This document shows, in pieces, positions 1-10,400 of a stretch of DNA of 64,000 nt. Where the stretch lies: positions 62,001-126,000 of the forward strand of contig NZ_MSTQ01000008.1 of NCBI RefSeq assembly GCF_001945365.1. The letters are read 5' to 3'. Each line of letters starts with the position of its first letter. Position 1 is the first letter of the stretch. Made by a program: the position numbers and the translations under genes. Below the pieces are notes generated by a model, which saw only the letters and a list, made by a program, of their open reading frames with translations, made no database searches and was not told where the DNA came from. This stretch comes from Pseudomonas reinekei (GTDB lineage Bacteria; Pseudomonadota; Gammaproteobacteria; Pseudomonadales; Pseudomonadaceae).

Positions 1-88
1 CGTGGTGCTGAGTGCCTTTGGTGTCCGTGAACCGCAGATCAATCCACTTGACGTCATGATCTTTGATGAGTTGAACCGACTTCGACAT
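1..88 (-). CDS. glnA: Glutamine synthetase, type I, N-terminal fragment
   Basis: Only the first 29 codons lie in the window; the gene runs off the left edge. The reverse strand reads MSKSVQLIKDHDVKWIDLRF, the conserved N-terminus of proteobacterial glutamine synthetase (ATP-dependent amidation of glutamate, the central ammonia-assimilation enzyme). A GGAGGA ribosome binding site sits just upstream of the ATG at 86-88. A sigma-54 promoter about 100 bp upstream fits nitrogen control by NtrC. The catalytic residues are outside the window, so the call rests on the N-terminus plus the promoter. Confidence 0.9.
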   Translation of the reverse strand, partial: MSKSVQLIKDHDVKWIDLRFTDTKGTQHH

Positions 89-184
89 AGTGTCCTCCGG
101 GTGGCTTAGGGCTGGTAGTGGATGCCCTTAAATGTTTGTGATGCCGGCGCGAATACTCTGCCAAGGCAACCTGCCTCACAAGGG

Positions 185-200
185 AGCAAATTGCATGCCA
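185..200 (-). promoter_or_regulatory. Sigma-54 (-24/-12) promoter of glnA
   Basis: On the minus strand the bases read TGGCATGCAATTTGCT. This has the invariant GG and GC ten bases apart and matches the sigma-54 consensus TGGCAC-N5-TTGCA closely. It lies about 97 bp upstream of the glnA ATG, pointing at it. A possible NtrC-like site is at 304-320. Confidence 0.85.
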
Positions 201-303
201 GTGCCCCAGCATGGGTTTTTTGCCCCAATTTCACGCTTATAGAGGTCTGAGGCGCATAAAAGTCGGAATTCGCGCCCCTTAATGTAGCGCTCGAGTTGCG
301 AAG

Positions 304-320
304 TGACCTGTTTTGGTGCG
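304..320. promoter_or_regulatory. Possible NtrC binding site
   Basis: The 17-mer TGACCTGTTTTGGTGCG matches about 13 positions of the NtrC consensus TGCACYANNNTGGTGCA, with a strong right half and a weak left half. It lies roughly 105-120 bp upstream of the glnA -24/-12 element, a normal distance for a sigma-54 enhancer. It could be fortuitous because only one half-site is good. Confidence 0.4.
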
Positions 321-368
321 CGCAAAACCTTCTGCACATTAACTGGTTAAACCTTGAGCAATTTCCGC

Positions 369-374
369 TATAAT
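369..374 (+). promoter_or_regulatory. Likely -10 box of the thiI promoter
   Basis: A perfect TATAAT lies 42 bp before the thiI ATG. No good -35 box is present at 17 bp (GTTAAA is the best candidate). Confidence 0.5.
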
Positions 375-416
375 CCGCGCCCCCCTTTTTCGGCAGGCCC
401 TGCGCGCGCTGTTTCC

Positions 417-1871
417 ATGAAATTAATCGTAAAAGTCTTCCCCGAGATCACCATCAAGAGCCGCCCGGTACGGATGCGTTTCATCCGCCAATTGGCCAAG
501 AACATCCGTGCCGTGCTCCGCGATCTGGACCCGGCTGTGGTGGTGAACGGTGTGTGGGACAACCTCGAGCTGGAAACCCGCGTCAGCGACCCCAAGGCCC
601 TGAAAGAGATGGGCGAGCGCCTGAGCTGCATGCCGGGCATCGCGCACTTCCTGCAAATCGACGAGTACCCGCTGGGGGATTTCGACGACATCGTCGAGAA
701 GTGCAAACAGCATTACGGCGATGCGCTGGCCGGGAAGATTTTTTCGGTGCGTTGCAAACGCGCCGGCAAGCACCCATTCAGCTCCATCGACATCGAGAAA
801 TATGTCGGCAGCCAACTGCGCCGTCAGTGCGGTGCCGCCGGGATCGACCTGAAAAAACCTGAAATCGAAGTCCGCATCGAAGTTCGCGACCAACGGTTGT
901 TTGTGATCCACAGCCAGCACAACGGCATCGGCGGTTATCCGCTGGGCGCGCTGGAGCAGACGCTGGTGCTGATGTCCGGTGGTTTCGATTCCACCGTCGC
1001 GGCTTACCAGATCATGCGACGCGGCCTGATGGCGCATTTCTGCTTCTTTAATCTGGGCGGACGTGCCCATGAACTGGGCGTTATGGAAGTCGCGCATTTC
1101 ATCTGGAAGAAGTACGGCAGCTCTCAACGCGTGTTATTTGTCAGTGTGCCGTTCGAGGAAGTGCTGGGAGAAATTCTCGGCAAAGTCGATAACAGTCATA
1201 TGGGCGTAGTATTGAAGCGTATGATGTTGCGCGCTTCTTCCCAAATTGCCGATCGACTGCATATTGAGGCATTGGTGACCGGTGAGGCGATCTCCCAGGT
1301 GTCGAGCCAGACGTTGCCGAACCTGAACGTGATCGACTGCGTGACCGACAAACTGGTCTTGCGTCCGCTCATCGCCAGCCACAAGCAGGACATCATCGAC
1401 CTGGCCAACGAGATCGGCACCGCCGATTTCGCCCGGCACATGCCGGAATACTGCGGCGTCATCTCGGTCAATCCGAAGACTGCAGCCAAGCGCCATCGTG
1501 TCGAGCATGAAGAGAAAGAATTCGATATGGCGGTACTCGAGCGTGCGCTCGAAAACGCCAAACTGGTGCCGATCGATCGCGTGATCGATGAATTGGGCCA
1601 GGATGTTCAAATTGAAGAAGTCAGCGAAGCGCTGGCCGGTCAGATCGTCATCGATATCCGTCACCCGGATGCCGCTGAAGACGACCCGCTGGACCTCGCT
1701 GGCATCGAGGTACAAACGATGCCGTTTTATGCACTGAACGCTCGTTTCAAGGAACTGGACCCTACTCGCCAGTACCTGCTTTATTGCGACAAAGGCGTTA
1801 TGAGTCGCCTGCATGCCCACCATTTGCTCAGTGAGGGGCATGCCAATGTGCGCGTTTATCGACCGAGCTAA
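417..1871 (+). CDS. thiI: tRNA 4-thiouridine synthase / sulfurtransferase ThiI
   Basis: 484 aa. ThiI adenylates U8 of tRNA and transfers sulfur to make 4-thiouridine; it also feeds sulfur into thiazole synthesis for thiamine. The N-terminal ferredoxin-like and THUMP region occupies about residues 1-165. The PP-loop SGGFDS is at 187-192. A C-terminal rhodanese domain carries Cys457 in YCDKGV, equivalent to the catalytic cysteine of the E. coli enzyme, so this is the long rhodanese-fused form. An upstream in-frame start at 354 would run through the TATAAT box, so I take the ATG at 417, where the family's [11 protein letters not shown] begins. It is divergent from glnA, and typA follows after 139 bp. 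Confidence 0.96.
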   Translation: MKLIVKVFPEITIKSRPVRMRFIRQLAKNIRAVLRDLDPAVVVNGVWDNLELETRVSDPKALKEMGERLSCMPGIAHFLQIDEYPLGDFDDIVEKCKQHYGDALAGKIFSVRCKRAGKHPFSSIDIEKYVGSQLRRQCGAAGIDLKKPEIEVRIEVRDQRLFVIHSQHNGIGGYPLGALEQTLVLMSGGFDSTVAAYQIMRRGLMAHFCFFNLGGRAHELGVMEVAHFIWKKYGSSQRVLFVSVPFEEVLGEILGKVDNSHMGVVLKRMMLRASSQIADRLHIEALVTGEAISQVSSQTLPNLNVIDCVTDKLVLRPLIASHKQDIIDLANEIGTADFARHMPEYCGVISVNPKTAAKRHRVEHEEKEFDMAVLERALENAKLVPIDRVIDELGQDVQIEEVSEALAGQIVIDIRHPDAAEDDPLDLAGIEVQTMPFYALNARFKELDPTRQYLLYCDKGVMSRLHAHHLLSEGHANVRVYRPS

Positions 1872-2010
1872 GTGCCCGGGGCTGTTTGCCTGTGGCTTGC
1901 GTCACCGGCCCCCCGACGCCGCCGTCAAGCTGTAACGGCAAGGCCTGACTCTACTGTAAATCGCTGCCAAGACTTGTCAGCGCACCGAATCCTCTGATCG
2001 AGATACACAA

Positions 2011-3831
2011 GTGATCGAAAATCTACGCAACATCGCCATCATTGCTCACGTTGACCATGGTAAAACCACCCTGGTAGACAAACTCCTGCGTCAATCCGGC
2101 ACCCTGGAGCGCAACGAGCTCAACGACGAGCGCGTGATGGACTCCAACGACCAGGAAAAAGAGCGCGGTATTACCATTCTGGCGAAAAACACCGCCATCA
2201 ACTGGAACGGCTACCACATCAACATCGTGGACACCCCTGGCCACGCCGACTTCGGCGGCGAAGTTGAACGCGTAATGTCGATGGTTGACTCCGTTCTGCT
2301 GCTGGTTGACGCTCAAGACGGCCCTATGCCGCAAACCCGTTTCGTGACCAAGAAGGCTTTCGAAGCCGGCCTGCGTCCGATCGTGTGCATCAACAAGGTT
2401 GACCGTCCAGGCGCGCGTCCGGACTGGGTTCTGGACCAGATCTTCGACCTGTTCGACAACCTGGGTGCCACCGAAGAACAGCTGGACTTCAAAGTCGTCT
2501 ACGCCTCGGCCCTGAACGGTATTGCCGGTCTGGACCACAACGAAATGGCTGAAGACATGACCCCGCTGTACCAGTCGATCGTCGACAACGTACCAGCGCC
2601 GGCTGTTGACCGTGACGGTCCGTTCCAGATGCAGATCTCCGCACTGGACTACAACAGCTTCCTGGGTGTTATCGGTGTTGGCCGTATCGCCCGTGGTCGC
2701 ATCAAGCCGAACTCCCCGGTTGTCGCTATCGGCGCCGACGGCAAGAAACGTAACGGTCGTATCCTGAAGCTGATGGGTCACCACGGTCTGCACCGTGTAG
2801 ACGTTGACGAAGCGGCTGCAGGCGACATCGTGTGCATCAGCGGTATGGACTCGCTGTTCATCTCCGACACCCTGTGCCACCCGGACACCGTTGAAGCGAT
2901 GAAGCCGTTGACCGTCGACGAGCCAACCGTTTCCATGACCTTCCAGGTAAACGACTCGCCATTCTGCGGTAAAGAAGGCAAGTTCGTGACTTCCCGTAAC
3001 ATCAAGGAACGTCTGGACAAAGAGCTGCTGTACAACGTTGCACTGCGCGTTGAAGAAGGCGACTCGGCTGACAAGTTCAAGGTTTCCGGCCGTGGCGAAC
3101 TGCACCTCTCGGTACTGATCGAAACCATGCGTCGCGAAGGCTTCGAAATGGCTGTAGGCCGTCCGGAAGTGATCATCCGTCTGGTTGACGGCGTGAAGCA
3201 CGAACCGTTCGAAAACGTCACCATCGACCTGCCGGAAGAATCCCAGGGCAAGGTGATGGAAGAGATGGGCCTGCGTAAAGGCGACCTGACCAACATGGTG
3301 CCGGATGGCAAAGGCCGTGTACGTCTGGAATACAACATCCCTGCTCGTGGTCTGATTGGTTTCCGTAACCAGTTCCTGACCCTGACCAACGGTGCGGGCA
3401 TCCTGACCTCGATCTTCGACCGTTACGACGTGATGAAGTCCGGCGACATGTCCGGCCGTCAGAACGGCGTTCTGGTTTCGGTTGAAACCGGCAAGGCACT
3501 GACCTACTCCCTGGAAACCCTGCAGGCGCGTGGCAAGCTGTTCGTAGAACACGGTCAGGAAATCTACAACGGTCAGATCGTTGGTCTGAACAGCCGTGAC
3601 AACGACCTGGGCGTTAACCCTACCAAGGGCAAGAAGCTCGACAACATGCGTGCTTCGGGTAAAGACGAAACCATCGCTCTGGTTCCACCTGTTCGCTTCA
3701 CCCTGGAACAGGCTCTGGAATTCATCCAGGACGACGAGCTGTGTGAAGTGACGCCTAAGTCCATCCGTCTTCGCAAGAAGATCCTGGACGAAAGCGAGCG
3801 TACCCGCGCTGCCAAGAAAGCCAAGGCATAA
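2011..3831 (+). CDS. typA: Ribosome-associated GTPase TypA/BipA
   Basis: 606 aa, full length. This translational GTPase binds the ribosome like EF-G and supports late 50S assembly and growth under cold or other stress. The G1 motif AHVDHGKTT is at residues 12-20, G2/G3 ([15 protein letters not shown]) and G4 (NKVD) follow, and the elongation-factor domains and BipA-specific C-terminal domain are intact. The start is GTG ([13 protein letters not shown]). Codon usage is strongly biased, as in highly expressed genes. A strong intrinsic terminator follows the stop by about 20 bp. Confidence 0.97.
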   Translation: MIENLRNIAIIAHVDHGKTTLVDKLLRQSGTLERNELNDERVMDSNDQEKERGITILAKNTAINWNGYHINIVDTPGHADFGGEVERVMSMVDSVLLLVDAQDGPMPQTRFVTKKAFEAGLRPIVCINKVDRPGARPDWVLDQIFDLFDNLGATEEQLDFKVVYASALNGIAGLDHNEMAEDMTPLYQSIVDNVPAPAVDRDGPFQMQISALDYNSFLGVIGVGRIARGRIKPNSPVVAIGADGKKRNGRILKLMGHHGLHRVDVDEAAAGDIVCISGMDSLFISDTLCHPDTVEAMKPLTVDEPTVSMTFQVNDSPFCGKEGKFVTSRNIKERLDKELLYNVALRVEEGDSADKFKVSGRGELHLSVLIETMRREGFEMAVGRPEVIIRLVDGVKHEPFENVTIDLPEESQGKVMEEMGLRKGDLTNMVPDGKGRVRLEYNIPARGLIGFRNQFLTLTNGAGILTSIFDRYDVMKSGDMSGRQNGVLVSVETGKALTYSLETLQARGKLFVEHGQEIYNGQIVGLNSRDNDLGVNPTKGKKLDNMRASGKDETIALVPPVRFTLEQALEFIQDDELCEVTPKSIRLRKKILDESERTRAAKKAKA

Positions 3832-3853
3832 GATTTAGTCCTGGCTGAACGAA

Positions 3854-3887
3854 AACGCCCCCGGTCGAAAGGCCGGGGGCGTTTTTG
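3854..3887 (+). terminator. Intrinsic terminator of typA
   Basis: GC-rich inverted repeat AACGCCCCCGG / CCGGGGGCGTT with a short loop, followed directly by a T-rich run. Confidence 0.92.
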
Positions 3888-3924
3888 TTTGTCTGGGGTT
3901 TGTGCAGTGCTTGTGCTGGTCCCA

Positions 3925-4018
3925 TCGCGAGGAGGCTCGCTCCTACATTGAATCTTCAGTGAACACCTGGTTTGTGTTCACCAGAGATCCCGTGTGGGAG
4001 CGAGCCTGCTCGCGAAGG
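3925..4018. repeat. REP doublet (REPIN-like)
   Basis: Two inverted copies of the genus-specific REP palindrome: a diverged arm (CGCGAGGAGGCTCGCTCC) at 3926-3943 and GTGGGAGCGAGCCTGCTCGC at 3993-4012. They are separated by about 50 bp, between the typA terminator and the convergent YkgJ-type gene. Confidence 0.8.
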
Positions 4019-4050
4019 CGGTCGTTCAGCCACCGCGAAACCGACGATGA

Positions 4051-4488
4051 TCAGAACCGCTCGATCGACCGCGAATTCTGTTCGCGCACCACTTCCTTCG
4101 GCTTGTACGCGCAATACCCCGGCCGTGGACCGATTTTCGGGTGGTTGCGGCAAGTATCCGGGCGCTTTTCATAAATAGTGCACAGACGGCTCTTACGATC
4201 CAGGTACAGGCAGTCGTTGTTGCTCATGCGCTGGAGAGTGAAGATTCCCGACTTCTGGTTGAAGCGCTCGACCAGGCCTTCCTTTTGCAGGCGCTTGGCG
4301 ATGTTCTTCGGCGGATCCCCCAGCTCGAATTCATCGACCACGCCGATACGGATCAGATCCTTGATCTTGACCTCGACCGGCAGGGTGCAGCAGCTGGACA
4401 TGCACGAACCGCACATCGGGGCAGAATATTTTGCCCAGGTATCGAGTCGGTCGATCTCCGCGGCGGCGATCAGGTTGGGCTTCATCAT
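4051..4488 (-). CDS. YkgJ-family cysteine cluster protein
   Basis: 145 aa. A small soluble protein of the YkgJ/UPF0153 type, thought to coordinate zinc or an iron-sulfur cluster; its biochemical role is unknown. The N-terminal cluster Cys26, Cys29, Cys33, Cys34 (CGSCMSSCC) and three later cysteines (NDC, RLC, DTC) are all visible, followed by a final GYCAYKP segment. It has no signal peptide. The start may be ATG 4488 or the next ATG at 4485. It is convergent with typA, with a REP doublet between them. Confidence 0.82.
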   Translation of the reverse strand: MMKPNLIAAAEIDRLDTWAKYSAPMCGSCMSSCCTLPVEVKIKDLIRIGVVDEFELGDPPKNIAKRLQKEGLVERFNQKSGIFTLQRMSNNDCLYLDRKSRLCTIYEKRPDTCRNHPKIGPRPGYCAYKPKEVVREQNSRSIERF

Positions 4489-4743
4489 CGGTTGTTACCA
4501 GCGTGTGCATCAGGGCGCGCGATCATACCGGGACTGGTGGATTTTTGAACAACCTTTCGCCAGATTTTTTCTTTGGCGTCCGACAACCCGCTAATCCGGC
4601 ACGGCCCCTGCATTGATTCCGGCTTACGACAATGTATTGCTGACGCTATTTGCACTTACAGGAAATACTGCCGAACCAGAGCCTCTACCGCCTGTCAGAC
4701 CGACTAGGCTCAGACAACTCCAAGCTCGCTCGAGGTCCTATCG

Positions 4744-7194
4744 ATGACTCAAGAACCACTTGTTCGCGAAGCAGAGGTGGCCGCATTCCGCGACGCCGTC
4801 TTGACCAAACTCACCTATGCGGTGGGCAAAGACCCGGATCACGCCTTCGACCATGACTGGTTCGAGGCCATCGCCCTGGCGGCGCGCGATCACATGGTCG
4901 AGCACTGGATGGACCACACGCGGCAGATTTACCGCAAAGGCCAGAAGCGCGTTTACTACCTTTCCCTGGAGTTTCTCATTGGCCGCTTGCTCTACGACAG
5001 CCTGAGCAACCTGGGCCTGCTCGACGTCGCGCGCGAGGCCCTGACAGAGCTCGGTGTCGACCTTGAACGCATCCGTCTGCTGGAGCCCGATGCCGCGCTG
5101 GGCAACGGTGGCCTTGGGCGTCTGGCGGCGTGCTTCATGGAAAGCATGTCGACCCTGGGCATTGCCGGTCATGGCTACGGCATCCGTTATGAGCATGGCT
5201 TGTTCCGACAGGCCATTGTCGACGGCTGGCAACAGGAACAAACCGAACACTGGCTGGATTTCGGCAACCCTTGGGAGTTCGAGCGTCCGGAGGTGGTTTA
5301 TCCGATCGGCTTCGGCGGTAGCGTCGAGACCTTGACCGATGAGGCCGGCAAGTCCAGGCAAGTCTGGCACCCGGCGGAAACCGTGCGGGCGATTGCCTAC
5401 GACACACCCGTCGTCGGCTGGCGCGGGGCGAGCGTGAATACCCTGCGTCTGTGGCGGGCACGGGCCATGGAAGACTTGCACCTGGAGCGCTTCAACGCTG
5501 GTGACCACCTGGGCGCAGTGGCGGAAGTGGCGCGGGCCGAGAGTATCTCCCGCGTGCTTTACCCGGCGGACAGCACCGAAGCCGGCCAGGAACTGCGCTT
5601 GCGTCAGGAATACTTCTTTGTCGCCGCGTCCCTGCAGGATTTGCTGCGCCGCCACCGCAACATGCACACCTCGGTACTGACCCTGGGCGATCACGCGGCG
5701 ATCCAGCTCAATGACACGCACCCGTCGATTGCCGTGGCAGAACTGATGCGCCAATTGGTCGACGTCTACGACGTGGCGTGGGATGCCGCGTGGCAGGTCA
5801 CCGTCGACACGCTTTCGTACACCAACCACACCTTGCTGCCCGAGGCGCTGGAAACCTGGCCGGTGGGGTTGATGGAGCGCATGCTGCCACGGCACATGCA
5901 GATCATTTACCTGATCAACGCCCAGCACATCGATTCGCTGCGCGCCAAAGGCATTCACGATTTCGACGTGCTGCGCGCAGTGTCGCTGATCGAAGAAGAC
6001 AACGGCCGCCGGGTGCGCATGGGTAATTTGGCGTTCCTGGGTTCTCACAGCGTCAACGGCGTATCCGGGTTGCACACGCAATTGATGCGCAAAACCGTGT
6101 TCTCCGAGCTGCACAAGCTCTATCCGGAGCGGATCAACAACAAAACCAACGGCATCACTTTCCGCCGCTGGCTCTATCAAGCCAACCCTGAGCTGACCTC
6201 GATGCTGGTCGACGCCCTCGGCCCGGACCTGCTGGATAACCCTGAAGCGCGGCTGCTCGATCTGGAGCCGTTTGCCGAGAAGACCGCGTTCCGCAAATCG
6301 TTCGCCGAGCAACGTTTGCACAATAAGAAAGCCTTGGCGTATCTCATTCATGAGCGATTGGGCGTGGCGGTCAACCCGGCGGCGATGTTCGACGTGCAGG
6401 TCAAACGGATTCACGAGTACAAACGCCAGTTACTCAATTTGATGCACACCGTGGCGCTGTACCAGGCAATTCGCGCCGAGCCGGAAATCGATTGGGTGCC
6501 ACGGGTGAAAATCTTCGCCGGTAAAGCGGCGGCCAGTTATCACCAGGCCAAGCTGATCATCAAGCTGACCAACGACATCGCCCGGGTGGTCAACAACGAC
6601 CCGACCGTGCGTGGCTTGCTAAAAGTGGTGTTCCTGCCCAACTACAACGTCAGCCTCGCGGAGAGCATCATTCCGGCGGCGGATTTGTCCGAGCAGATCT
6701 CCACCGCCGGTTTCGAGGCGTCCGGCACCAGCAACATGAAATTCGGCCTCAACGGTGCGCTGACCATCGGCACGCTGGACGGCGCCAACGTGGAAATGTG
6801 CGAACGCATCGGCGCCGAGCACATGTTTATCTTCGGCCTCAGCGCGCAGCAGGTCGAAGCGCGCAAGCAGAACCACGAGTTCAGCGCAGTGCCGGACATT
6901 GCTGCGTCTCACCGACTCAACGATGTACTGCAAGCCATCCGTGGCGGGGTGTTCTCGCCGGATGATCCGTCGCGCTACACCGGGCTGATCGATTCGCTGG
7001 TCGATTACGACCGTTTCCTGGTCTGCGCCGATTTCGATTCCTACTGGAGCGCGCAGATGCGGGTCGAAGCCCATTGGCACGACTCCAAGGAGTGGTGGCG
7101 TTCGGCTGTGCTGAACACCTCGCGCATGGGCTGGTTCTCGTCTGACCGGACGATTCGTGAGTACGCGACGGATATCTGGAAGGCGTTGGACTGA
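4744..7194 (+). CDS. glgP: Glycogen/alpha-glucan phosphorylase
   Basis: 816 aa, the usual family length. It releases glucose-1-phosphate from glycogen or maltodextrin by phosphorolysis, using pyridoxal phosphate. The PLP motif EASGTSNMKFGLNGALTIGT is present with the Schiff-base lysine at residue 666. Other landmarks include the N-terminal YYLSLEFLIGR and GNGGLGRLAACF. It appears to be a single-gene unit: no other glycogen gene lies nearby, and a GC-rich hairpin and a REP doublet follow. Confidence 0.96.
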   Translation: MTQEPLVREAEVAAFRDAVLTKLTYAVGKDPDHAFDHDWFEAIALAARDHMVEHWMDHTRQIYRKGQKRVYYLSLEFLIGRLLYDSLSNLGLLDVAREALTELGVDLERIRLLEPDAALGNGGLGRLAACFMESMSTLGIAGHGYGIRYEHGLFRQAIVDGWQQEQTEHWLDFGNPWEFERPEVVYPIGFGGSVETLTDEAGKSRQVWHPAETVRAIAYDTPVVGWRGASVNTLRLWRARAMEDLHLERFNAGDHLGAVAEVARAESISRVLYPADSTEAGQELRLRQEYFFVAASLQDLLRRHRNMHTSVLTLGDHAAIQLNDTHPSIAVAELMRQLVDVYDVAWDAAWQVTVDTLSYTNHTLLPEALETWPVGLMERMLPRHMQIIYLINAQHIDSLRAKGIHDFDVLRAVSLIEEDNGRRVRMGNLAFLGSHSVNGVSGLHTQLMRKTVFSELHKLYPERINNKTNGITFRRWLYQANPELTSMLVDALGPDLLDNPEARLLDLEPFAEKTAFRKSFAEQRLHNKKALAYLIHERLGVAVNPAAMFDVQVKRIHEYKRQLLNLMHTVALYQAIRAEPEIDWVPRVKIFAGKAAASYHQAKLIIKLTNDIARVVNNDPTVRGLLKVVFLPNYNVSLAESIIPAADLSEQISTAGFEASGTSNMKFGLNGALTIGTLDGANVEMCERIGAEHMFIFGLSAQQVEARKQNHEFSAVPDIAASHRLNDVLQAIRGGVFSPDDPSRYTGLIDSLVDYDRFLVCADFDSYWSAQMRVEAHWHDSKEWWRSAVLNTSRMGWFSSDRTIREYATDIWKALD

Positions 7195-7206
7195 CATTTT
7201 CGCTTG

Positions 7207-7228
7207 AGGCCCGGTGCTGACCGGGCCT
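7207..7228 (+). terminator. Hairpin after glgP
   Basis: AGGCCCGGT / ACCGGGCCT stem 12 bp after the glgP stop. There is no T-run, so it may be a weak or Rho-assisted terminator. Confidence 0.45.
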
Positions 7229-7280
7229 GATCGATATACTGAGGGCGGTTCTGCCGTCAGGATTCAGAAACACCGCAATC

Positions 7281-7374
7281 CCTGTGGGAGCGAGCCTGCT
7301 CGCGATGACGTCGCTTCATTCAGCATTGATGTTGAATGTAAGTCCGCCATTGCGAGCAGGCTCGCTCCCACAGG
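7281..7374. repeat. REP doublet (REPIN-like)
   Basis: Inverted pair of TGTGGGAGCGAGCCTGCTCGC and its complement at about 7283-7303 and 7352-7372, separated by about 45 bp of unrelated sequence. Confidence 0.88.
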
Positions 7375-7457
7375 TTTTTGTGGTTACACACTAGACTGAT
7401 CTTGACACTGAATAGCCGGAAACGCCCCGCCATGGGGGCCGCTTAGGGATATCGACC

Positions 7458-10400
7458 ATGCAATGGATGTTGATGCTGATTGGCCTGGTGCTGGGCTGGA
7501 TACTCGACGAGTCGTTCAGCGATGCGTTGCTGGGCGCGCTGCTTGGCCTGGCAATCGGCCAGGCCATTCGCCTTGGTCGTTTGGCTGTGCAGGCCGACGC
7601 GCAACGGCGCTTGCTTGAACAGGCGCAGGTGGCCTTGCATGCCGTCGAACAACGGTTGGCGGTCCTGGAGGTGTCCGGCGTCAAAGTGCCCGAGGCCAGT
7701 GAACCGGTCATCAGCGAAGCTGTTCCCGTCCCCGACATTGTGGTCGCGCAAACCCCCACTGAACTGGTCTGGGAGCTGCCGCCGGAACTCGAAGCCGTTC
7801 CCGCCGCAGCCACCGAAACCCGTCCTGCGCCATCGTTCGATGCCTGGAAACCGGCGCCGGTCGCCCGCGAGCCGCAGGCGCCTGCGGCACCCCAAGGCCC
7901 TGGCTTTATCGAACGCGCCATTAATGGCGCCCGTGCCTGGTTGTTCGGTGGCAACACCGTGCTGCGGGTCGGCGTGGTGCTGTTGTTTCTCGGTCTGGCG
8001 TTCCTGTTGCGTTACGCGACGGAAGGCGTGGTGGTGCCGGTTGAACTGCGTTACGCCGGTGTCGCGGTGGCGGCGTTGGGACTGCTGGGTCTTGGATGGT
8101 GGCTGCGCAGCCGAAACAACCATTACGCATTGATGCTTCAGGGCGCCGGGGTCGCGGTGCTGTACCTGACGGTGTTCGCAGCGATGCGATTGCATCCGCT
8201 GCTCGATCCTTCGGCGGCGTTTGGACTGCTGGTGGCGGTGACGGTGTTTTCGGCGATTCTCGCCATTACTCAGGACTCGTTGGGGCTGGCGGCTGCGGCG
8301 GCATTGGGCGGGTTTGCCGCGCCGATCCTGGCGTCTACCGGTAGCGGCAGCCATGTTGCGTTGTTCAGCTATTTTGCCTTGCTCAATGCCGGCATCCTGG
8401 CCATCGCCTGGTTCAAGGCCTGGCGGACGCTGAACGTGATCGGCTTCGTCGGCACCTTCGGCATCGGTTTCGCCTGGGGCGCACGATCCTACACGCCGGA
8501 GCTGTTGTGGAGCACCGAACCGTTTCTGATTCTGTTCTTCCTGATGTATCTGGCCATCGGCCTGTTGTTCGCCCGCCGCAAGTTGCTGGAGCTCGGTGAT
8601 GCGCCCGAGGGTAGTGGCCGTGAGGCACTTCTGCAGTGGTCGGCCCGCAAGGGCGACTACGTCGATGGTACGTTGCTTTTCGGTCCGCCGCTGGTGGGCT
8701 TCGGCTTGCAGTTCGCGTTGGTGCAACACCTGGAATTCGCCGCCGCGTTCAGTGCCTTGGCGCTGGGCATCATCTACATGGGCCTGGCCCGTCTACTGTA
8801 TCGCGGTCGTACGTTGCTGCTGGCAGAAACTTGCCTGGCCTTGGGCGTGATCTTCACCAGCCTGGCAATTCCACTGGGGCTCGATGCGCGCTGGACGACA
8901 GCGGCTTGGGCCGTAGAAGGCGCGGGGATTTTCTGGCTTGGCCTGCGTCAGCAACGACCAGTGGCCCGGGCATTCGCCTTGCTGCTGCAACTGGGGGCGG
9001 CGCTGACGTTTCTCAGCCAGTTGAGCGATGGCGAGGGCAGCCTTCTTGACGGCGTGCCGTTGGGTGCATTGCTGCTCGGTGTCGCGTTGTTGTTCAGCTT
9101 CTATCAATTGCACAAAGCTTCGCCCGGACAGATGACAGCGTGGGAGCGCAAAGGGGGCCCGGTGTTGGCTTGCCTCGGCCTGACATTCCTCTATCTGCTG
9201 GCGCCGCTGTTCTTCTTCACCGAGGGTACGGCGATCAGCTGGGCGCTGGCCGGGTTGATCACGTTGTTTGGCGGTCTGCGCTTGCCGTCGCGCACCTTCG
9301 TGTTCACCGCGATGGCCGTGCAGTGGCTGGGGGGTGTGCTGTTCCTGGTGGCCGCACCGTTGTTCACCGAGGATTTACGCCCGTTGGCCCATGGCGGTTT
9401 CTGGACACCATTGATACTCGGCCTGGCGGGGTTGGTGGGCGCCTGGCGCGTGCAGTTCAGCAAGCCGGCCACGGCGTTTGACGGACTGACCCTGCAACGC
9501 CTGTCTCAGGCATTGCTGGTGTGGGGCGCAGGCTGGTGGGCGCTGGCATGGGTCAGCGAAGTGCTGCGGTTCGCTCCGCCGACCCTGCAGGCGACGCTGC
9601 TGCTGGCGGTCGCGGCGCTGAGCGTTGCGTTGTGGGCCGTGCTGGCATTGCGTCTGAATTGGTCATCACTGGCGTTGCTTTGCACCTTGCTGATCCCGGC
9701 TGCCGGCCTGGTTTTGCTCGCCGCATGGCATTCGCGTTATCACCCGGCGGCCAACTTCGGCTGGCTGGCGTGGACGGCGCTGTTCGTGGTGCATTTCATC
9801 TCGCTGCGACGCCTGGCACCGCTGTTGCCTGCGTGGGCGCTCAGCGTCGCCCATGTGCTCGGTTGCTGGCTGCTGATCGGCGTGCTCGCGCTGGAGTTGC
9901 GTTACGGCCTGTTGCTGTTGTCCGAGCAATACAACGCCTGGCGCTGGTTGGGCTGGGCGATTCTGCCAAGCCTGTATCTGGTGCTGATGGCCGCACCCCG
10001 GGATTGGCCGTGGCCGGTTTCGGATTATTCCCGCGAGTACCGTGTGTACGCCGCCGCGCCTTTGGCGTTGTTGATGCTGGTCTGGTTCTGGCTCGCCAAC
10101 GCTGTCAGTGACGGCATGGCCGAGCCGTTGCCCTACGTACCGTTGGTCAGTCCGCTGGAGCTGGGATTGTTGTTTGCACTGTTCGGCGTTTACGTCTGGT
10201 CACGCAGCGCCGTGACGCAACTGGAAGTGCGCAAGGACTACGCCGCGCGCGCCACGCAACTGATCGCTGGCGTCTCGCTGTTCGTGTTCTTTACTGCACT
10301 GGTGATGCGCACGGCGCACCATTGGGGCGGCGTGCCGTTCCAGCTCGATGCGTTGCTCGAGTCCATGTTGGTGCAGGCGGGACTGTCGATTGTCTGGACG

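Noticed and set aside
2023..3552. 509-codon minus-strand frame opposite typA
   Set aside because: Shadow of the strongly codon-biased typA gene; no recognisable domain.
4738..6414. 558-codon minus-strand frame opposite glgP
   Set aside because: Composition (His, Gln, Arg, Val) is that of a reverse-complement GC-rich frame; glgP on the other strand is unambiguous.
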